DNA of 64,000 nt from Oliverpabstia intestinalis. Lineage in GTDB: Bacteria > Bacillota > Clostridia > Lachnospirales > Lachnospiraceae. The position numbers and the translations under genes are program-made. The notes under the pieces were generated by a model. That model ran no database searches, was not told the DNA's origin, and was given only the letters and a program-made list of their open reading frames with translations. Shown piece after piece: positions 44,177 through 52,814 of this stretch (position 1 is its first letter; every line of letters starts with the position of its first letter). The stretch covers positions 1-64,000 of the forward strand of contig NZ_VUMS01000014.1 in assembly GCF_009696065.1 (NCBI RefSeq), read 5' to 3'.

Positions 44177-45523
44177 TTAAAAGGGAAGCTTAAAGCCGCC
44201 TCTTTTACCGCTTTTACCACCCAGCATGCCAGGCATCTGTTTCATCATCTTTCTGGTCTGATCAAACTGTTTGACCATCCGGTTGACTTCCGCAATATCT
44301 ACACCTGCGCCCTGAGCGATTCGTTTCTTTCTGGACGGGTTCAAAAGATCCGGGTTGGCTCTTTCTTTCGGAGTCATGGAAAGGATGATGGCTTCTTTTC
44401 TCGCCATGTCTTTCTCATCGATCATACCCTCGATGTCTTTTGCTTTGTTTCCCAGTCCGGGAAGCATGTTCAATACACTGGAAATACCGCCCATGTTCTT
44501 CATCTGGTTCATGCTCTCCAGATAATCGTCAAAGCCAAAGGTTGCTTTCTTGATCTTCTGTTCCATCTCGCGGGCTTTGTCCTCGTCGATGTTCTGCTGA
44601 GCTTTTTCAATCAGGCTCATCACATCGCCCATTCCCAGGATACGGGAAGCCATACGATCCGGGTAGAACTGTTCGAGATCGGAAAGTTTCTCTCCCATAC
44701 CTACATACAGAATCGGTTTTCCACTGATTGCTTTGATAGAAAGTGCCGCACCGCCTCGGGTATCACCATCCATCTTTGTTAAGATCACGCCGTCAATGCC
44801 CACCTTCTGATTGAAGGACTCTGCCACATTGACTGCATCCTGACCGGTCATCGCGTCAACTACCAGAATGGTCTGATCCACGTTGACTTCTTCTTTGATC
44901 CGGATCAGTTCCTGCATCATATCTTCATCCACATGAAGACGACCGGCGGTATCGAGGATCACAACGTTAAAGTTCTGATTCTTTGCATGTTCAATTGCTG
45001 CTTTGGCGATGTTTACCGGGTTCTGTTTATCTCCCATCGAGAAGACTTCCACACCCTGTTTTTCACCGTTGATCTGCAGCTGTGCGATTGCTGCCGGACG
45101 ATAAACATCACAGGCTACAAGCAATGGCTTTCTGCCTTTTGCTTTCAGCTTTCCGGCGATCTTTGCTGTGGTTGTTGTCTTACCTGCACCCTGAAGACCT
45201 GCCATCATGATAACAGTAATCTCTCCTGCCGGGCGCAACGCGATCTCCGTGGTCTCACTTCCCATCAGAGATACCAGTTCATCGTTTACGATCTTGATCA
45301 CCATCTGCCCCGGATTCAGTCCGTTCATCACATCCTGACCGATCGCACGTTCCTGCACCGCTTTGATAAACTGTTTTACCACTTTAAAACTGACATCTGC
45401 TTCCAGAAGTGCCATCTTAACTTCTTTTAATGCTACCTTTACATCTGCCTCGTTCAGACGGCCTTTGCTTCTCAGGTTTTTGAATACATTCTGCAGTTTT
45501 TCAGTTAAACTTTCAAATGCCAT
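44177..45523 (-). CDS. ffh: Signal recognition particle protein Ffh (SRP54)
   Basis: This 448-residue Ffh has the four-helix N domain, the G domain with P-loop GLQGAGKTTTTAKIA (about residue 106), DTAGRLHVDEDMM and TKMDGDTRGGAALS, and a Met-rich M domain from about 300 (MNQMKNMGGISSVLNMLPG, MMKQMPGMLGG) that binds SRP RNA and signal peptides. It starts 3 bp after the ylxM stop. Its partner FtsY is encoded 10 kb away at 55,732-56,679. Confidence 0.98.
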   Translation of the reverse strand: MAFESLTEKLQNVFKNLRSKGRLNEADVKVALKEVKMALLEADVSFKVVKQFIKAVQERAIGQDVMNGLNPGQMVIKIVNDELVSLMGSETTEIALRPAGEITVIMMAGLQGAGKTTTTAKIAGKLKAKGRKPLLVACDVYRPAAIAQLQINGEKQGVEVFSMGDKQNPVNIAKAAIEHAKNQNFNVVILDTAGRLHVDEDMMQELIRIKEEVNVDQTILVVDAMTGQDAVNVAESFNQKVGIDGVILTKMDGDTRGGAALSIKAISGKPILYVGMGEKLSDLEQFYPDRMASRILGMGDVMSLIEKAQQNIDEDKAREMEQKIKKATFGFDDYLESMNQMKNMGGISSVLNMLPGLGNKAKDIEGMIDEKDMARKEAIILSMTPKERANPDLLNPSRKKRIAQGAGVDIAEVNRMVKQFDQTRKMMKQMPGMLGGKSGKRGGFKLPF

Positions 45524-45526
45524 GTA

Positions 45527-45871
45527 TTATAACTCCTCTAATATGCTGTGGGATAAAGTCTCGATCCGGTTCATCACCTGATTCAGATCTTTTTCCTCAT
45601 AGTGTTGTGTCAGTCCGTGAATCTCATGTACCTTCTCGCGGACCGCTACGAACTTTTCTACCAGATGCAGTTTTTCTTCATATTCTTCCAGTACTCTGGT
45701 ACTGCGCTTCACCAGATCATGAACCCCCTGCCGGCTGATTCCCTGATCCTGCGCCACCTCGCTGAGCGAATAATCATTCAACACAACATCTTCGTAAACA
45801 TTCTGCTGATGCTCCGTCAGCAGTTCGCCATAAAAATCATATAACAATGCCTGTCTCGCAAGCTTATCCAT
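45527..45871 (-). CDS. ylxM: YlxM/p13-like DNA-binding protein
   Basis: This protein has 114 residues from the ATG at 45,871. The frame is open to 45,916, but that extension contains the promoter of the gene itself, so the shorter start with aaggtga in front is correct. The protein begins KLARQALLYDFYGELLTEHQQNVYEDVV and contains a sigma-70 region-4-like HTH (SLSEVAQDQGISRQGVHDLVKRS). YlxM is a conserved SRP-associated factor in Firmicutes. It is first in the ffh operon, with a leader of only about 10 nt. Confidence 0.93.
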   Translation of the reverse strand: MDKLARQALLYDFYGELLTEHQQNVYEDVVLNDYSLSEVAQDQGISRQGVHDLVKRSTRVLEEYEEKLHLVEKFVAVREKVHEIHGLTQHYEEKDLNQVMNRIETLSHSILEEL

Positions 45872-45887
45872 GTGCATCACCTTGGAC

Positions 45888-45916
45888 ATCATACAACAAT
45901 CTTTTATGGGTGTCAA
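45888..45916 (-). promoter_or_regulatory. Promoter of the ylxM-ffh-rpsP-khpA-rimM-trmD operon
   Basis: TTGACA (45,911-45,916) and TATGAT (45,888-45,893) on minus are 17 bp apart. The -10 is only 17 bp upstream of the ylxM start codon, giving a very short leader. Confidence 0.85.
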
Positions 45917-45966
45917 GTACTTTTTCTTGACATCGTCATTTTATGATGTTGGAGGCAAAAGGTATT

Positions 45967-47184
45967 TTATTTTTCTTCCACAAACACATATTTTTTCAGC
46001 CGTTCAAAAGCTTCCTGCACTCTGCTGAGTGGCAGTGCCAGGTTTACGCGGATGCCGTACGGGGCAAAGAACGGGCGACCGTCCTGCCATGCCACACCTA
46101 CATCCCAACCGGCTTTGAGAACCTCGTCGATGGTTTTTCCATGTGTCTTACACCATTCTTCACAGTCCAGGAACAGCATATAGGTTCCCTGCGGGCGGCT
46201 TAATGTGACACCGGGAAAGTGTTCTTTGATGAAATCGCAGGCATAGGAAACATTTCCGCTCAGTACCCGGCACAGTTCATCCACCCACTCATAGCCTTCC
46301 GGTTTATATGCACCGATCAGTGCATACATGGAAAGTACATTCATCGCATTATAGTGTGATTTACTGCTGGCTGCCATCACCCGGTCACGAAGATAGGAAT
46401 TGTAAATGATATGATAACTTCCCACCAGGCCTGCCAGGTTAAAGGTTTTGCTCGGCGCATACATCGCCACGGTGCGGTTTCTCGCATCCTCGCTGACAGA
46501 CTGTGCCGGCGTATGATGATATCCTTCCAGGATCAGATCCGACCAGATCTCATCGGAGATAACCACGCAGTCATTGGCCTTGTATACTTCCATCGCTTTT
46601 TCAATCTCCCAGCGTTCCCATACCCGTCCACACGGGTTATGGGGATTACAGAAGACTGCCACATGGATATGATGCTCTTTGATCTTCGCATCCATATCTT
46701 CATAATCCATCCTCCAGATTCCTTCCGCATCTTTTTTCAGCGGACTGTGAACCATCTTATATCCATAATTTCCGATGCATCCGGTAAATCCGATATAAGT
46801 CGGGCTATGCAGAAGCACTGCATCCCCCGGACTTGCAAATGCCTGTAATGTAGACAGAACACCGCCGAGTACACCATTTTCATACCCGATTGCCTCCGCA
46901 GTCAGTCCCTCTACACCGTTTCGTTTCGTCTGCCAGTCGATAATCTCCTGAAAATACTCTTCCCGCGGATCAAAATATCCAAATGCCGGGTGCTTTACTC
47001 TCTCCGCAATTGCCTCCTGTACAGTCGGTACTGTCGCAAAATTCATATCCGCCACCCACATCGGAATAATATCAAATCCCTCTTTTGGTTTCGCCGGACT
47101 TCCCTGTCCGTCTTCACTGAGACCATCTACCGCAATCGCATCCATACCGTGACGATCCATGATTGTTGTAAAATCGTATTTCAT
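45967..47184 (-). CDS. MalY/PatB-family PLP-dependent C-S lyase
   Basis: This protein has about 405 residues from the ATG at 47,184, which follows ggaggt; the frame extends to 47,280 without an SD and across the promoter. It starts YDFTTIMDRHGMDAIAVD and has IPMWVADMNFATVPTV, PTYIGF, FCNPHNPCGRVW, SDEIWSDLIL and the PLP lysine in YAPSKTFNLAGLVGS. MalY/PatB enzymes cleave cystathionine or other cysteine conjugates; in MalY this is combined with regulation. The exact substrate is unknown. It is monocistronic. Confidence 0.9.
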   Translation of the reverse strand: MKYDFTTIMDRHGMDAIAVDGLSEDGQGSPAKPKEGFDIIPMWVADMNFATVPTVQEAIAERVKHPAFGYFDPREEYFQEIIDWQTKRNGVEGLTAEAIGYENGVLGGVLSTLQAFASPGDAVLLHSPTYIGFTGCIGNYGYKMVHSPLKKDAEGIWRMDYEDMDAKIKEHHIHVAVFCNPHNPCGRVWERWEIEKAMEVYKANDCVVISDEIWSDLILEGYHHTPAQSVSEDARNRTVAMYAPSKTFNLAGLVGSYHIIYNSYLRDRVMAASSKSHYNAMNVLSMYALIGAYKPEGYEWVDELCRVLSGNVSYACDFIKEHFPGVTLSRPQGTYMLFLDCEEWCKTHGKTIDEVLKAGWDVGVAWQDGRPFFAPYGIRVNLALPLSRVQEAFERLKKYVFVEEK

Positions 47185-47253
47185 TTGTAAAAACCTCCAT
47201 GTGTATATAATTACTCTTATCAATAACTGCTCCACACCTTCACAGTTATCTCT

Positions 47254-47282
47254 GTTATATATGTTTTCTGTATAAAGCACAA
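47254..47282 (-). promoter_or_regulatory. Possible promoter of the C-S lyase gene
   Basis: TTGTGC (47,277-47,282) and TATAAC (47,254-47,259) on minus are 17 bp apart, about 70 nt upstream of the preferred start codon. Moderate match only. Confidence 0.5.
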
Positions 47283-47445
47283 ATGTAAAAGCAGGCAGGA
47301 ATACTATCTGAAACTAGTTTCCTGCCCGTTTTCCCATTACTTTATTGTCTGTACATTCGTTTGTATCTTTGTCCGGAAGAGTCATGTCTGTTCTGTCGTC
47401 TGTTTTTATTTTTCCGGAAATCTTTTATCTGTATTATTCTGTATC

Positions 47446-47521
47446 TAGAGCATGTCTGAAAAATCATTTCCGCAATCTGCAAGCCCCCAACTCACGAAAA
47501 GCCTTTTTCAGACACGCTCTA
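47446..47521. repeat. Inverted-repeat element with 18-bp arms ending in the xylB stop codon
   Basis: The arms at 47,446-47,463 and 47,504-47,521 pair over 18 bp with one G-U type mismatch and enclose 40 nt. The last three bases of the right arm are the TAG stop of the kinase gene, and a 19-nt copy of this arm (47,503-47,521) recurs at 20,449-20,467. It may double as terminator for the sugar operon. Confidence 0.8.
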
Positions 47522-48991
47522 GGAAAGCTTCGGGAATAACGCTTTCACCGTCGGATAGATCTGCACAAATTTCCGATACTGTGTCTCGTATTTTTCTGCG
47601 ATCTCCGGATCCGGTTCTACGGTTTCCACCACTTTCACGATCCTTGCAGCCGCCTCTTCCACCGATGCAAAGGTTCCATCCGCAACTGCAGCAAGCATCG
47701 CACCGCCAAGGGCAGGCCCTTCCTCGGAAGCGATCCGGTCCACTTTGATATTCAGTACATTGGCAATGATCTTCCTCCACAGTGGACTCTTCGCTCCACC
47801 GCCACAGATCCTGGTTCTCTCTATATGAATCCCCAGAGATTTTGCTATCTCAAAAGAATCACGGATCGCAAACGCCACGCCTTCCAGAACCGCCTGTGTC
47901 ATATCCGCACGTGTGGTATCCATGGACATGCCGATAAAGGTTCCTCTCGCCTGCGGATCATTATGCGGAGAGCGTTCTCCCATCAGATACGGTAAGAAGA
48001 ATACATGATTTTCTCCCAGCTTTTCTATCACTTTCTGCTCTTTTTCGTAATCTTTCGTTCCGATAATGGTATCCATCCACCATTTATTGCAGGATGCCGC
48101 ACTCAGCATGCATCCCATCAGATGATAATGTCCGTCAGCATGGGCAAATGCATGCAGGGCATTGTGCGGATCCACACCGAAATTCTCACTGGAAATAAAA
48201 ATTGTTCCGCTGGTTCCCAGAGACACATTACACTGACCATCTCCCACTGTACCGGTTCCCACTGCTGCCGCAGCATTATCCCCGGCACCAGCTGCCACCA
48301 GACAGGTTTCCGGCAGTCCCAGCTCTTTTGCTACCTCCGGTTTTAATGTGCCCACTTTTTCATAACTTTCAAAAAGTTCCGGCATCTGTTCCCTGCTGAC
48401 GCCACAGATTTCCATCATCTGTTCTGACCAGCATTTATTTTTCACATCCAGCAGAAGCATACCGGATGCATCGGAGTAATCACAACAATGTACACCGGTC
48501 AGACAGTATGCCAGATAGTCTTTCGGAAGCATAATTTTACAAATCTTCGCAAAATTTTCCGGCTCATTTTCCTTTACCCACAGAAGCTTCGGTGCGGTAA
48601 ATCCGGCAAATGCGATATTCGCCGTATATTCAGACAGTTTTTCTTTTCCGATCACCTGATTCAGATAATCGGTTTCTTTTGTGGTTCGCCCGTCGTTCCA
48701 CAGAATCGCCGGGCGGATCACCTGATCCTTCTCATCCAGAATAACCAGTCCATGCATCTGTCCGCCAAAACTGATACCTGCCACCTCTGCCGCGTCGATC
48801 TTGCTGATCAGTTCACGGATTCCTTCTTTCGACTGTTCCCACCAGTCTTCCGGATTCTGTTCTGACCAGCCCGGATGCGGGAACGACAGTGGATATTCTC
48901 TGGATACGATATTGACAACCTGTCCTTCCTGATCCATCAGCAGAAGTTTTACTGCAGATGTTCCAAGGTCTACGCCAATATAATATTTCAT
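47519..48991 (-). CDS. xylB: Xylulokinase (FGGY family)
   Basis: The protein has 490 residues from the ATG at 48,991, which follows gaggaaa; the longer frame to 49,084 overlaps the isomerase gene. It begins YYIGVDLGTSAVKLLLMD and has SFGGQMHGLV (Met-His of XylB), GAGDNAAAAVGTGTV and the FGGY-type GGGAKSPLWRKI. It phosphorylates a ketopentose, normally D-xylulose, at C5. It follows the isomerase by 31 bp, so the pair would turn an aldose into a ketose phosphate. The stop codon is provided by a dispersed repeat, so the last residues (LFPKLS) are close to it. Confidence 0.92.
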   Translation of the reverse strand: MKYYIGVDLGTSAVKLLLMDQEGQVVNIVSREYPLSFPHPGWSEQNPEDWWEQSKEGIRELISKIDAAEVAGISFGGQMHGLVILDEKDQVIRPAILWNDGRTTKETDYLNQVIGKEKLSEYTANIAFAGFTAPKLLWVKENEPENFAKICKIMLPKDYLAYCLTGVHCCDYSDASGMLLLDVKNKCWSEQMMEICGVSREQMPELFESYEKVGTLKPEVAKELGLPETCLVAAGAGDNAAAAVGTGTVGDGQCNVSLGTSGTIFISSENFGVDPHNALHAFAHADGHYHLMGCMLSAASCNKWWMDTIIGTKDYEKEQKVIEKLGENHVFFLPYLMGERSPHNDPQARGTFIGMSMDTTRADMTQAVLEGVAFAIRDSFEIAKSLGIHIERTRICGGGAKSPLWRKIIANVLNIKVDRIASEEGPALGGAMLAAVADGTFASVEEAAARIVKVVETVEPDPEIAEKYETQYRKFVQIYPTVKALFPKLS

Positions 48992-49022
48992 TTTTTCCTC
49001 CTGTATCTGATCTATTTTTATT

Positions 49023-50489
49023 TTATGCAAAAGGATTTTCTGTCGGATATCGGTCTCCCTTCGGATGGTTGTATCCGATCTCATCCGGTGTTACGCCGAT
49101 GTATTTGAATACTTCAAACAGTGCTTTTCCATAGTGCCCGAATGCAACGGCTCCGTGATGTGGATAGCCTTTTTCGATCAGCTCATGACGATAGAATCTT
49201 CCCATCTCCGGAATCGCGAAGATACCGATGCCACCGAAGGAACGGGTAGCAACCGGAAGTACTTCACCGTTTGCCACATAAGCGCGCAGTTTTCCGTCAG
49301 CCGTACTCTGCAGACGGAAGAATGTAATATCTCCAGGTACGATATCTCCTTCCAGTGTTCCCTGTGTCACTTCTTCCGGAAGGGATCTTGCCATGATCAG
49401 CTGATATTTCATGGAGCAGGAAGTCAGTTTTCCGGTTGTGGTATTACCACAGTGAAATCCCATAAATGTATCTTTGTGTGTATAATTATATTTTCCTTTG
49501 ATTTCACTTTCATACATATCTGCAGGTACGGTATTGTTGATATCCAGCAGGGTTACAGCATCGTTACTTACCATTGTTCCGATAAATTCACTCAGTGCGC
49601 CATAGATATCCACCTCACAGGATACCGGGATGCCTCTTCCGGTCAGACGGCTGTTCACATAGCACGGAACAAAACCGAACTGCGTCTGGAACGCCGGCCA
49701 GCATTTTCCTGCGATGGCAACGTATTTTCTCGATCCTTTGTGTGCTTCGATCCAGTCAAGGAGAGTCAGTTCATACTGTGCCAATTTTGGAAGAATGGTT
49801 GGTTTGTTGTTTCCATCCCCCAGTTCTTTTTCCATATCTGCAACCACTGCCGGGATTCTTTCGTCTCCGTCATGTTTGTGAAATGCTTCGAACAGATCCA
49901 GTTCGGAGTTTTCTTCGATCTCCACACCCAGGTTGAACAGCTGTTTGATCGGTGCATTACAAGCCATAAAGTCCTGCGGACGCGGACCGAAAGTGATAAT
50001 TTTCAGATCTTTCAGACCAACAACGGCTCTTGCAATCGGAACAAACTCTTCCATCATCTCAGCGACTTCTTCCGGTGTTCCTACCGGATATTCCGGGATA
50101 TATGCTTTCAGATTGCGAAGCTGCAGGTTGTAGCTTGCGTTCAGCATACCGCAATATGCATCTCCACGTCCCTGTACCAGATTGTCTCCATGCTCTTCTG
50201 CTGCCGCAACCACCATACACGGTCCGTCAAAATATTTTACCAGCAGAGTCTCTGCGGTCTCCGGACCGAAGTTCCCAAGATAGACAACCAGGGCATTACA
50301 TCCTGCTTCCTGCACCTCTTTCAGGGCTTTCTGCATATCCAGCTCACTCTCTACTACGGTTGGACATTCGTACAGTTCTCCCTTATAAGCTGCTGCCACT
50401 GCTTTTCTTCTTGACTCGGACAGGGTGATCGGGAAGCAGTCTCTGCTTACGGCTACGATACCTAATTTTACTTCCGGCATGTTCATCAT
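49023..50489 (-). CDS. L-fucose/L-arabinose-isomerase-family sugar isomerase
   Basis: The protein has 488 residues. The central and C-terminal parts (KYVAIAGKCWPAFQTQFGF, FVPCYVNSRLTGRGIPVSCEVDIYGALSEF, FMGFHCGNTTTGKL) carry the conserved acidic and His residues that bind the metal in the FucI/AraA fold. The protein is shorter than classical FucI (about 590 residues). Paired with XylB and a ROK repressor, it probably isomerises a pentose; whether this is D-xylose, D-arabinose or another aldose cannot be decided. It is driven by its own promoter with an operator across the start site. Confidence 0.82.
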   Translation of the reverse strand: MMNMPEVKLGIVAVSRDCFPITLSESRRKAVAAAYKGELYECPTVVESELDMQKALKEVQEAGCNALVVYLGNFGPETAETLLVKYFDGPCMVVAAAEEHGDNLVQGRGDAYCGMLNASYNLQLRNLKAYIPEYPVGTPEEVAEMMEEFVPIARAVVGLKDLKIITFGPRPQDFMACNAPIKQLFNLGVEIEENSELDLFEAFHKHDGDERIPAVVADMEKELGDGNNKPTILPKLAQYELTLLDWIEAHKGSRKYVAIAGKCWPAFQTQFGFVPCYVNSRLTGRGIPVSCEVDIYGALSEFIGTMVSNDAVTLLDINNTVPADMYESEIKGKYNYTHKDTFMGFHCGNTTTGKLTSCSMKYQLIMARSLPEEVTQGTLEGDIVPGDITFFRLQSTADGKLRAYVANGEVLPVATRSFGGIGIFAIPEMGRFYRHELIEKGYPHHGAVAFGHYGKALFEVFKYIGVTPDEIGYNHPKGDRYPTENPFA

Positions 50490-50561
50490 GATCTTATTCC
50501 TCCTTGATTTTCTTTCACTGTTTATTCTGACGGATCTTCCGTGCAGTTTCTTTTTCGTTTC

Positions 50562-50616
50562 ATTTGTTTATTTACTAAACTAATCACACTGTATCACTTG
50601 TTGTATCTTTCGTCAA
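50562..50616 (-). promoter_or_regulatory. Isomerase-kinase promoter with overlapping ROK operator
   Basis: On minus TTGACG (50,611-50,616) and TACAGT (50,588-50,593) are 17 bp apart. Directly over the predicted start site lies an inverted repeat, atttgttta / taaactaat (50,562-50,584; one mismatch, 5-bp spacer). It resembles the operator at 50,675-50,699 and XylR sites of Bacillus (TTTGTTT...AAACAAA). Confidence 0.7.
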
Positions 50617-50674
50617 GATATTTTTTAGTTTACTGAAAATTGAGAAAAATGTGTCCTGGAACATTCTTTATTTT

Positions 50675-50709
50675 AATTTGTTTACTTATCAAACAAATTG
50701 TGGTATGGT
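50675..50709 (+). promoter_or_regulatory. Perfect 9-9 bp inverted-repeat operator at the ROK promoter
   Basis: aatttgttt (50,675-50,683) and aaacaaatt (50,691-50,699) form a perfect inverted repeat with 7-bp spacing. A weak promoter, TTTACT (50,681-50,686) and TATGGT (50,704-50,709), would overlap it, consistent with autoregulation of the ROK gene. The SD is ggaggt, 8 nt before ATG 50,758. Confidence 0.75.
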
Positions 50710-50757
50710 AAATATTAGTTTAAGAAAAAGAAGATTTTACAGGAAGGAGGTGCCTGC

Positions 50758-51915
50758 ATGGTCACAGGAAGCAGAGAACTGATCCGGGAGATGAATCGAC
50801 GGCTTGTTTTAGAAACGGTCATCAATGACGGTCCTCTTTCCCGGGCGGCTATATCAAAAAAACTGGGACTCACCAAAGCAACGATCTCTGCTATCGTGCA
50901 GGATCTGCTGGACGAACAATATATCGAAGAAATCGGAAGCGACCAGACTCAGTATGGTCGAAAACCGATCCTGTTACAGTTCTGTCGACAGAATGGTTAT
51001 ATTATCACCCTCGATCTCGGCGTGGAATGCACCGTGCTGATGGTCTGTGATCTGCTTGGACAAAACTGCCGACTTCATCAGTATAACTGTACGCTGGAAC
51101 GGGACACCGCAATCAATTTCCTGTTGCAGATCATTCAGAATCAGATTCGTCTTCTTCCCGCTACTCCTTTTGGTGTCGTGGGAATTGGTATCGGCATCCA
51201 TGGAACCGTCTGCCGGAATGAGATCACTTTTACTCCGAATTATCATCTGGCAGATCTTCCCATTGTAGATGTTCTGACAGACGCTCTCGATATTCCGGTA
51301 TGGCTGGAAAATGAGGCAAATCTTTCTGCCCTCGCCGAGAAGACTTTTGTGGAAAATCATAAAAACCTGATTCATGTCAGCATTCATGCAGGTGTCGGTG
51401 CGGGAATTATTCTGGATCACCATTTATATACCGGCTTCGCCGGAACAGCAGGAGAAGCCGGTCACATGATCGTCCAGCCCGGCGGCCGTTCCTGCCCATG
51501 TGGCAATCATGGCTGTCTCGAACAATATATTTCCGAACCGGCGGTTCTCTCCCGCTACCAGGAATTATCCGGTCGCACCACTGTCTCGATCGACGATCTG
51601 GTCTGGAGCTATAATCAGAAGGAAGCTGATGCTCTGGCTGTAGTGGATGAATTCACTACCTATCTCGCCTGTGGAATCAACAATCTCTGGAACCTGTTCT
51701 CCCCGGAATGTATTATCCTGAACAGTCAGCTGACCGCTTACCTCCCTCAACTGCTCCCGGAGATTTTGCAGAAACTTTCCGCACGTTTCCGCGCTACCTG
51801 TCAGCTGAAACTTTCCACGCTTCAGGATACAGGGGTGCTTCTTGGGGCGGCAAGGGTTTGCATCAGTAAATATCTGGGGATTGAGAAGCTGTATTTTTCC
51901 GGCTTTCAGCCATGA
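50758..51915 (+). CDS. ROK-family transcriptional repressor (XylR-like)
   Basis: The protein has 385 residues. A winged-helix domain (about 15-75, GPLSRAAISKKLGLTKATISAIVQ) precedes a ROK sugar-kinase-like domain with LENEANLSALAE, GVGAGIILDHHLYTGFAGTAGEAGH and the zinc-binding CPCGNHGCLEQY. Such proteins repress sugar operons until the sugar binds. It is divergent from the isomerase-xylB operon, with paired operators between them, so it is very likely their regulator and its own. It is one of the few plus-strand genes of the window and has a terminator at 51,950-51,989. Confidence 0.92.
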   Translation: MVTGSRELIREMNRRLVLETVINDGPLSRAAISKKLGLTKATISAIVQDLLDEQYIEEIGSDQTQYGRKPILLQFCRQNGYIITLDLGVECTVLMVCDLLGQNCRLHQYNCTLERDTAINFLLQIIQNQIRLLPATPFGVVGIGIGIHGTVCRNEITFTPNYHLADLPIVDVLTDALDIPVWLENEANLSALAEKTFVENHKNLIHVSIHAGVGAGIILDHHLYTGFAGTAGEAGHMIVQPGGRSCPCGNHGCLEQYISEPAVLSRYQELSGRTTVSIDDLVWSYNQKEADALAVVDEFTTYLACGINNLWNLFSPECIILNSQLTAYLPQLLPEILQKLSARFRATCQLKLSTLQDTGVLLGAARVCISKYLGIEKLYFSGFQP

Positions 51916-51949
51916 TACGCTGTTTGACTCGTTGCTCTCGTAAAATCAA

Positions 51950-51989
51950 GAACCGATAGTTTTCTGTATCTTTCAAAAACTATCGGTTC
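51950..51989 (+). terminator. Intrinsic terminator of the ROK gene
   Basis: gaaccgatagtttt (51,950-51,963) pairs with aaaactatcggttc (51,976-51,989), followed by TTTTCAT. It ends 31 bp before the stop of the convergent SPOR-domain gene. Confidence 0.85.
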
Positions 51990-52020
51990 TTTTCATAAAA
52001 TCGATTTACAGGATTCCCTT

Positions 52021-52374
52021 TTATCCCTGCCAGTTTCCGGTATATTTGATATACGCATCCGAACAAACTCTCTGCACATCCTGGAGTACCGCAGAGGCAG
52101 CTTCCTTTGTTCCATAGATACCAGCCGTGATAACATACCATTTCTCAGTATTCAGATTGCTCCAGTCCGTAGTCACAAACACCTGCGCATCAAATCCATT
52201 TTCCCGGATTTTCTTTGCCTGTTTCTGAGCCTCTGCCTCCGTCTTTGCCGCACCACACCAGATGCCGTAAAAAGGAGAGATGGAACTCTGAGAACTGTCA
52301 GACTGCTGAACCTCCTTTTCCTGTTCCTGTTGTATGTTTTCTTCTTCCTGATATTCCTCTTTCTTTTCTTTCAT
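52021..52374 (-). CDS. SPOR-domain protein, possibly 5'-damaged
   Basis: The protein has 117 residues. A Glu/Gln-rich, probably coiled stretch (1-30) is followed by a SPOR-like domain, FYGIWCGAAKTEAEAQKQAKKIRENGFDAQVFVTTDW and YVITAGIYGTKEAASAVLQDVQ, that binds denuded peptidoglycan in other proteins. There is no signal or membrane anchor from this start and no good SD. Upstream the same frame is open to about 52,415, and another frame encodes a hydrophobic stretch (GGISIAIMGEIVSML, about 52,450) that one base would join to it. A longer membrane-anchored protein may have been broken here. The region is AT-rich. Confidence 0.6.
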   Translation of the reverse strand: MKEKKEEYQEEENIQQEQEKEVQQSDSSQSSISPFYGIWCGAAKTEAEAQKQAKKIRENGFDAQVFVTTDWSNLNTEKWYVITAGIYGTKEAASAVLQDVQRVCSDAYIKYTGNWQG

Positions 52375-52592
52375 TGTTTCGCTTGTTCCAATAAGTTCAC
52401 TGGCTTCTTCTATTCAAATATATTTATCTGCATTTTCTTCTTTAACATAGAAACAATCTCTCCCATAATTGCAATACTTATTCCACCCATATACACACTT
52501 GTCATATTATCTTTTTTATCATTTTCATGGTTTTATCTGGTTCTAATCATATTTTTATAGTTGCTTTCTCTCAATACAATTAGAAAAGTATT

Positions 52593-52712
52593 CTACATAT
52601 CTTTGTACTCTTTTATTATTTCTTCATATTCTGAAATTCTTAACCGAACATACTCCCGAGCTGAAATATATCCATTTTTATCCAAATCTGCTTTTTTATA
52701 TCTTTCTTCCAT
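52593..52712 (-). CDS. Small EF-hand-like ORF or gene fragment
   Basis: The 39-codon frame MEERYKKADLDKNGYISAREYVRL...YKDM contains DLDKNGYISAREY, a good match to the calcium-binding EF-hand/dockerin-type loop (D-x-D-x-N-G-x-I). The frame is open about 15 codons further upstream to a TGA near 52,757. There is no clear SD. It may be a small protein or the tail of a decayed gene in this AT-rich patch. Low confidence that it is expressed. Confidence 0.35.
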   Translation of the reverse strand: MEERYKKADLDKNGYISAREYVRLRISEYEEIIKEYKDM

Positions 52713-52814
52713 TCCCTCTCGTATATTCGTATTTATAATCGGATATTCATTAATAGTTCAGTTTATTAAACTAACATTTTTTCATATGATTAAAAGAAAA
52801 GTCAAGGAGAACAT

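Noticed and set aside
49065-50414. Long plus-strand frame (449 codons) antisense to the isomerase gene
   Set aside because: It has no family resemblance, is rich in Cys, His and Phe, and exactly mirrors a well-supported gene; codon-shadow of the minus strand.
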